Shown here: piece after piece, positions 17,893-20,964 of the stretch | Layout of the letters: every line of letters starts with the position of its first letter | Position numbering within the stretch: position 1 is the stretch's first letter | Assembly: GCA_036897095.1 (NCBI GenBank) | Contig: JAYMSP010003127.1 | Coordinates: 1 to 20,964, forward strand | Direction: 5' to 3' | Length of the DNA stretch: 20,964 nt | DNA from: Plantago elongata | Taxonomy: Eukaryota; Streptophyta; Magnoliopsida; Lamiales; Plantaginaceae | Made by a program: the position numbers and the translations under genes | The notes under the pieces: generated by a model | The model's database searches: none | What the model was told of the DNA's origin: nothing | Seen by the model: the letters and a program-made list of their open reading frames with translations, nothing else

Positions 17893-19896
17893 TCATCTAC
17901 CAGAGTTAAGAACAGAATTTCCAGCTGATGATGAACCACTAAACACACTCTGCATCGAGGCCGTATACGAGTTACGTACATCATCGAACCCTTCACCATA
18001 CACCGTGTCCGAAACGCCAAGAGAAGATAACTCAGGCAATGCTGCTGAGCCCGTTAAGTAGAGGAGAATATGTTGTGTACTAGGCCTAACATCTGGCCTT
18101 GAGTGAGAACACAACAAACCTAATTCCAATACCAACTTAGCTTCCTCCTCAACGTAATCACCAGCTAAATTCGGATCAACTGCTTTAAGAATTTCACCTT
18201 GACCCCAGAGTGACAACACCCACTCAATCAAAACTGCAGTTTCTGATGGAACTCGTGGCTCAACCGGCCTCTTACCACAGGCAACCTCTAGAAGAAACGC
18301 CCCAAAGGCGTACACATCCGTACTAGTAGTGGCCTTTCCGGTTCGAGTATGCTCTGGGGCTAAGTACCCTAACGTTCCAATCACGTGCGTTGTCTGTGGA
18401 TCAGACCCATGATCATAGAGTCTAGCAAGGCCAAAATCACCTAAACACGCATTAAAGTCTGCGTCTAACAAAACGTTACTAGCCTTGATATCTCTATGTA
18501 TAACAACTTGCTCCCATTCTTCATGCAAGTATCTCAAACCTGAAGCGACGCCTTTTATGACCTGAAATCTTTGCTGCCAGTTCAGAGTAGCCTTAGGTTG
18601 GTCATGAAGAAACTTATCCAGGCTTCCATTAGGCATGTATTCGTAAACCAGAAGCAACTCACGTTTACGCCGGCAGTATCCCAATAACGGCACTAGGTGC
18701 CGGTGTCTCAACCGGCCTATACTGATAATTTCGGCGATAAACTCTTTCATCCCTTGCCTGGACTCATGAGACACCCTCTTAACAGCAATTTCACTTCTTG
18801 AATTATCCAGCACACCTTTGTACACCTTACCAAATCCTCCTGATCCCAAAACTTCTTTATCTCTGAACCCATTAGTAGCAATATACAAATCTTTGTACCT
18901 GTACCTTTGTGGCAAGTAATCAACTTCCCATCCTTCAATCAGCTCAGAAAACTTCAACTTTCTTCTAATGTAATAAGCCACACTGGAAATGCCTATGAAC
19001 ATCAAAAACATCAGAAGCAGAGGTAAGCCAATTGTTAACATCTTCGACTGCTTCTTAGGCCAGAATCTCGGTAGCTTTGGCAGATTAGCGATATCCAACG
19101 GCTGAGCCATGTCGTTGATAGCGAAACTCCATCCCAACACGTAGTTCGACGTCAACAATGGTGCTCCTGAAAATCCAACGTACATAGTCTGATTCAAAAC
19201 CAGCGAAAGATCGGTCCTTAGTGACAGCAAAGGCACACTAGGTTTCTCATCAAACATTGGAGCCACTGTAACATTCAGAAGCTGACTCTCTCCATCAAAT
19301 TCAATCCAAATCTGAGTCGGAAGTCGACTGTTTAGCGTCAAATTCTTGAACATACCTGTTCGGCTATCGTAATACGCTGCTGGCATAGCTGATGCAGACA
19401 CCAAGCCGTTGATATCTATACCAACATGATTGTCATTGATATCTTGAAACTCTGAGCTCTTAAGCGTATCAAGCTCAACTGCAAGGACATGATTCGAAGC
19501 GTTACCATTGTTTCTATCATTGAACAAGCCTAAGTACGTGCTCGGTAGAGACCCCGGCAGACCAAGTGTTGGTGCAATCACAAACGCCATCCCGTGACCT
19601 CCCAAAGGCAGGTAGTCGGGCACTATAGCAAACACGAAATAGGTCGAGAATGAAAGAACAGAACCGTTGGACGAGTTCTTGAAAGTAAGAGGGTTGGGAT
19701 AAAAGGCATGCCCTTGTTGCTGCTTGGTGACATTTGACAGCCTTAAGAGGCCATTGGATGTGAGTTCAGCTAGGCCATCTAGGGTCAGGTTAGCTGATTT
19801 GAATCCATTAAAAGTGAATGAAGAAGAAGAAGAAGAAGGAGCTATAAAGATGAACAGAACAAAAGCTGTAAAAATGATTGGAAGTGTTTGAGACAT
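17893..19896 (-). CDS. L-type lectin-domain receptor-like kinase
   Basis: An intronless gene of 667 residues, the usual length and structure of LecRKs. Residues 1-26 form a signal peptide (MSQTLPIIFTAFVLFIFIAP). Residues 27 to about 265 are a legume-lectin domain (SFTFNGF; VELDT at 140-144; DNHVGIDINGL at 155-165; VLGWSFAI at 253-260). A membrane segment spans 286-309, followed by RRK. The kinase runs from about 345 to 620: glycine loop GSGGFGKVYKG (351-361), ATP-binding Lys 373, HRDIKASNVLL with catalytic Asp 469, DFGLARL with Asp 487, GTLGYLAPEHTRTGKA (507-522). All catalytic residues are present and it is an RD kinase, so it should be active. It would sit in the plasma membrane and sense extracellular signals, commonly in immunity or development. 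The subgroup is uncertain. APEH in place of the common APEL is a small oddity. Confidence 0.95.
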   Translation of the reverse strand: MSQTLPIIFTAFVLFIFIAPSSSSSSFTFNGFKSANLTLDGLAELTSNGLLRLSNVTKQQQGHAFYPNPLTFKNSSNGSVLSFSTYFVFAIVPDYLPLGGHGMAFVIAPTLGLPGSLPSTYLGLFNDRNNGNASNHVLAVELDTLKSSEFQDINDNHVGIDINGLVSASAMPAAYYDSRTGMFKNLTLNSRLPTQIWIEFDGESQLLNVTVAPMFDEKPSVPLLSLRTDLSLVLNQTMYVGFSGAPLLTSNYVLGWSFAINDMAQPLDIANLPKLPRFWPKKQSKMLTIGLPLLLMFLMFIGISSVAYYIRRKLKFSELIEGWEVDYLPQRYRYKDLYIATNGFRDKEVLGSGGFGKVYKGVLDNSRSEIAVKRVSHESRQGMKEFIAEIISIGRLRHRHLVPLLGYCRRKRELLLVYEYMPNGSLDKFLHDQPKATLNWQQRFQVIKGVASGLRYLHEEWEQVVIHRDIKASNVLLDADFNACLGDFGLARLYDHGSDPQTTHVIGTLGYLAPEHTRTGKATTSTDVYAFGAFLLEVACGKRPVEPRVPSETAVLIEWVLSLWGQGEILKAVDPNLAGDYVEEEAKLVLELGLLCSHSRPDVRPSTQHILLYLTGSAALPELSSLGVSDTVYGEGFDDVRNSYTASMQSVFSGSSSAGNSVLNSGR

Positions 19897-19940
19897 ATTT
19901 AGATTTGACAGTGTTATCTAAGCTAGCAAAAGTTAGAAGT

Positions 19941-19950
19941 GTTTTATAGT
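19941..19950 (-). promoter_or_regulatory. Probable TATA box of the lectin receptor kinase gene
   Basis: ACTATAAAAC on the minus strand lies about 45-54 bases upstream of the start codon at 19896. This implies a very short 5' leader of about 15-20 bases, so an additional upstream start is possible. Confidence 0.45.
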
Positions 19951-20928
19951 AGGAAACAAGTGATTGCATTTAATTCAGCCATCAGCCATATGGACCAAAA
20001 GAAGCTATTATTGGTATTAACCATAGCAAAATACACAACATGCTCTGCAGAATTACACAACAAATATCCAAAATCTCTGCAAAATAATGTTTCTCATTGA
20101 ATTGACTCCATAATGAACTATTGAATAGAGGTTAGAAGCTTCTTGCTGATCATAGTTTGAATATAGATTACAAGCTTCTTGCTGATCATAATTTGAAAAG
20201 GACAGGTATGACCATATTTTCTTGGCTGCTATTTGACTAGTGAGTAAATGTTAAGGACCCCGATGTTCCTATCCTAAGGCCAGGAAACTTCATTAAATCA
20301 ATGTTCAACACTATATAGCAAACACAAAATACGTTCGAAGTGACCTGATCCGAACTCGATTCGAAACCATCCAATATGCAATGAAGTATTATGAATCCGA
20401 ATAAAAACTCTTAATTACAATTAGTTTATGTTATAAACAAACTGATTAATTATACGACTGATGATCAAGAAGCAGTCTTATCATTTCATTCTGCTTAACT
20501 ATGCACTACCCCATGGTTAGATTCTAGAATAAACAGTATTTCGCTAGGTTTAAATGTCAAGAATATCAATAGTTGCGATTTTTTTAATTAAACTCCAAGT
20601 ATTGAACAGTTACAACGAGGTCCAAAAGTCATCAAAAATGTAAGGCAAGTCTGATTTTCTCAACCTTTCATGATTACTATTTGAAGAAAATGCAGAGATG
20701 CCGTTTGTCTCAGTTCATATGATAAGGATTTATAAGGTAATTTGGTCCTTTTAGTCTTAAGATTTCATTTTCAAATTGGTATATATCATACTCCGCCGAA
20801 ATAGATAAAATTGACCAGCTACTGAACAAGTGAACAACCACATCATTAGATTAACTCATTCAGCAACATACAGAAAAATAGGTCTTGATAAGGTTGAAAT
20901 TTTAAACGTTGTACGTATGTTATCTTGC

Positions 20929-20932
<4 letters not shown>
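19951..20932. other. Intergenic upstream of the lectin receptor kinase
   Basis: It is AT-rich with no coding frame, RNA gene or transposon end I can support. A 36-base tandem duplication lies at 20121-20192. Confidence 0.5.
20121..20192 (+). repeat. 36-bp tandem duplication
   Basis: Two adjacent 36-base units, 20121-20156 and 20157-20192, both contain AAGCTTCTTGCTGATCATA and begin TTGAATA. They differ at a handful of positions. It lies about 225-300 bases upstream of the receptor kinase start codon and might affect its promoter. Confidence 0.9.

Positions 20933-20964
<32 letters not shown>
20933..20964. repeat. (TA)n microsatellite running off the window edge
   Basis: An uninterrupted TA dinucleotide run of 32 bases reaches the last base of the window, so its full length is unknown. 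Confidence 0.97.

Overview
The window is nuclear DNA of a flowering plant. The evidence is AT-rich intergenic sequence, genes with many short GT-AG introns, plant-only gene families (D-type cyclin with an N-terminal LxCxE motif, L-type lectin receptor kinase, a plastid-targeted membrane/zinc-finger protein), and plant-type transposons (PIF/Harbinger, Stowaway MITE, solo LTR). Protein style and the Harbinger end motif would fit an asterid such as a Lamiales species, but that is a guess from memory.

Layout from left to right. (1) 1-1717: the decayed right part of a PIF/Harbinger DNA transposon, with a broken DDE transposase and a putative right terminal repeat. (2) 2440-3361, minus: a two-exon gene for a 134-residue predicted chloroplast membrane protein ending in a DnaJ-like zinc finger. 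(3) 4659-7342, plus: a six-exon FES1-type Hsp70 nucleotide exchange factor (369 residues) with an imperfect heat-shock element just upstream of its TATA box. (4) 7982-9704, minus: a six-exon, divergent D-type cyclin (331 residues), closest in its N-terminus to CYCD7. (5) 10590-10816: a degraded Stowaway-like MITE. (6) 11536-13581, minus: a seven-exon GID4/Vid24-family gene (193 residues), the degron receptor of the GID/CTLH ubiquitin ligase. (7) 13.7-16.7 kb: a very AT-rich stretch holding a degenerate 21-bp minisatellite and a broken FAR1-like DNA-binding domain. (8) 16754-17662: a 909-bp solo LTR with exact 5-bp target duplications and a 49-bp internal tandem array. (9) 17893-19896, minus: an intronless L-type lectin receptor kinase (667 residues). 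(10) 19.9-20.96 kb: intergenic, ending in an (AT)n tract that runs out of the window.

The genes do not form a pathway or cluster: they are ordinary unlinked plant genes (plastid biogenesis, proteostasis, cell cycle, protein turnover, surface signalling) separated by transposon remains. The exon models were built by joining reading frames at GT-AG sites and checking phase arithmetic; every model closes in frame. I found no RNA gene, no CRISPR array and no convincing new biological system. The most unusual material is the 21-bp minisatellite/FAR1 relic region, the divergent cyclin, and the cleanly bounded solo LTR.
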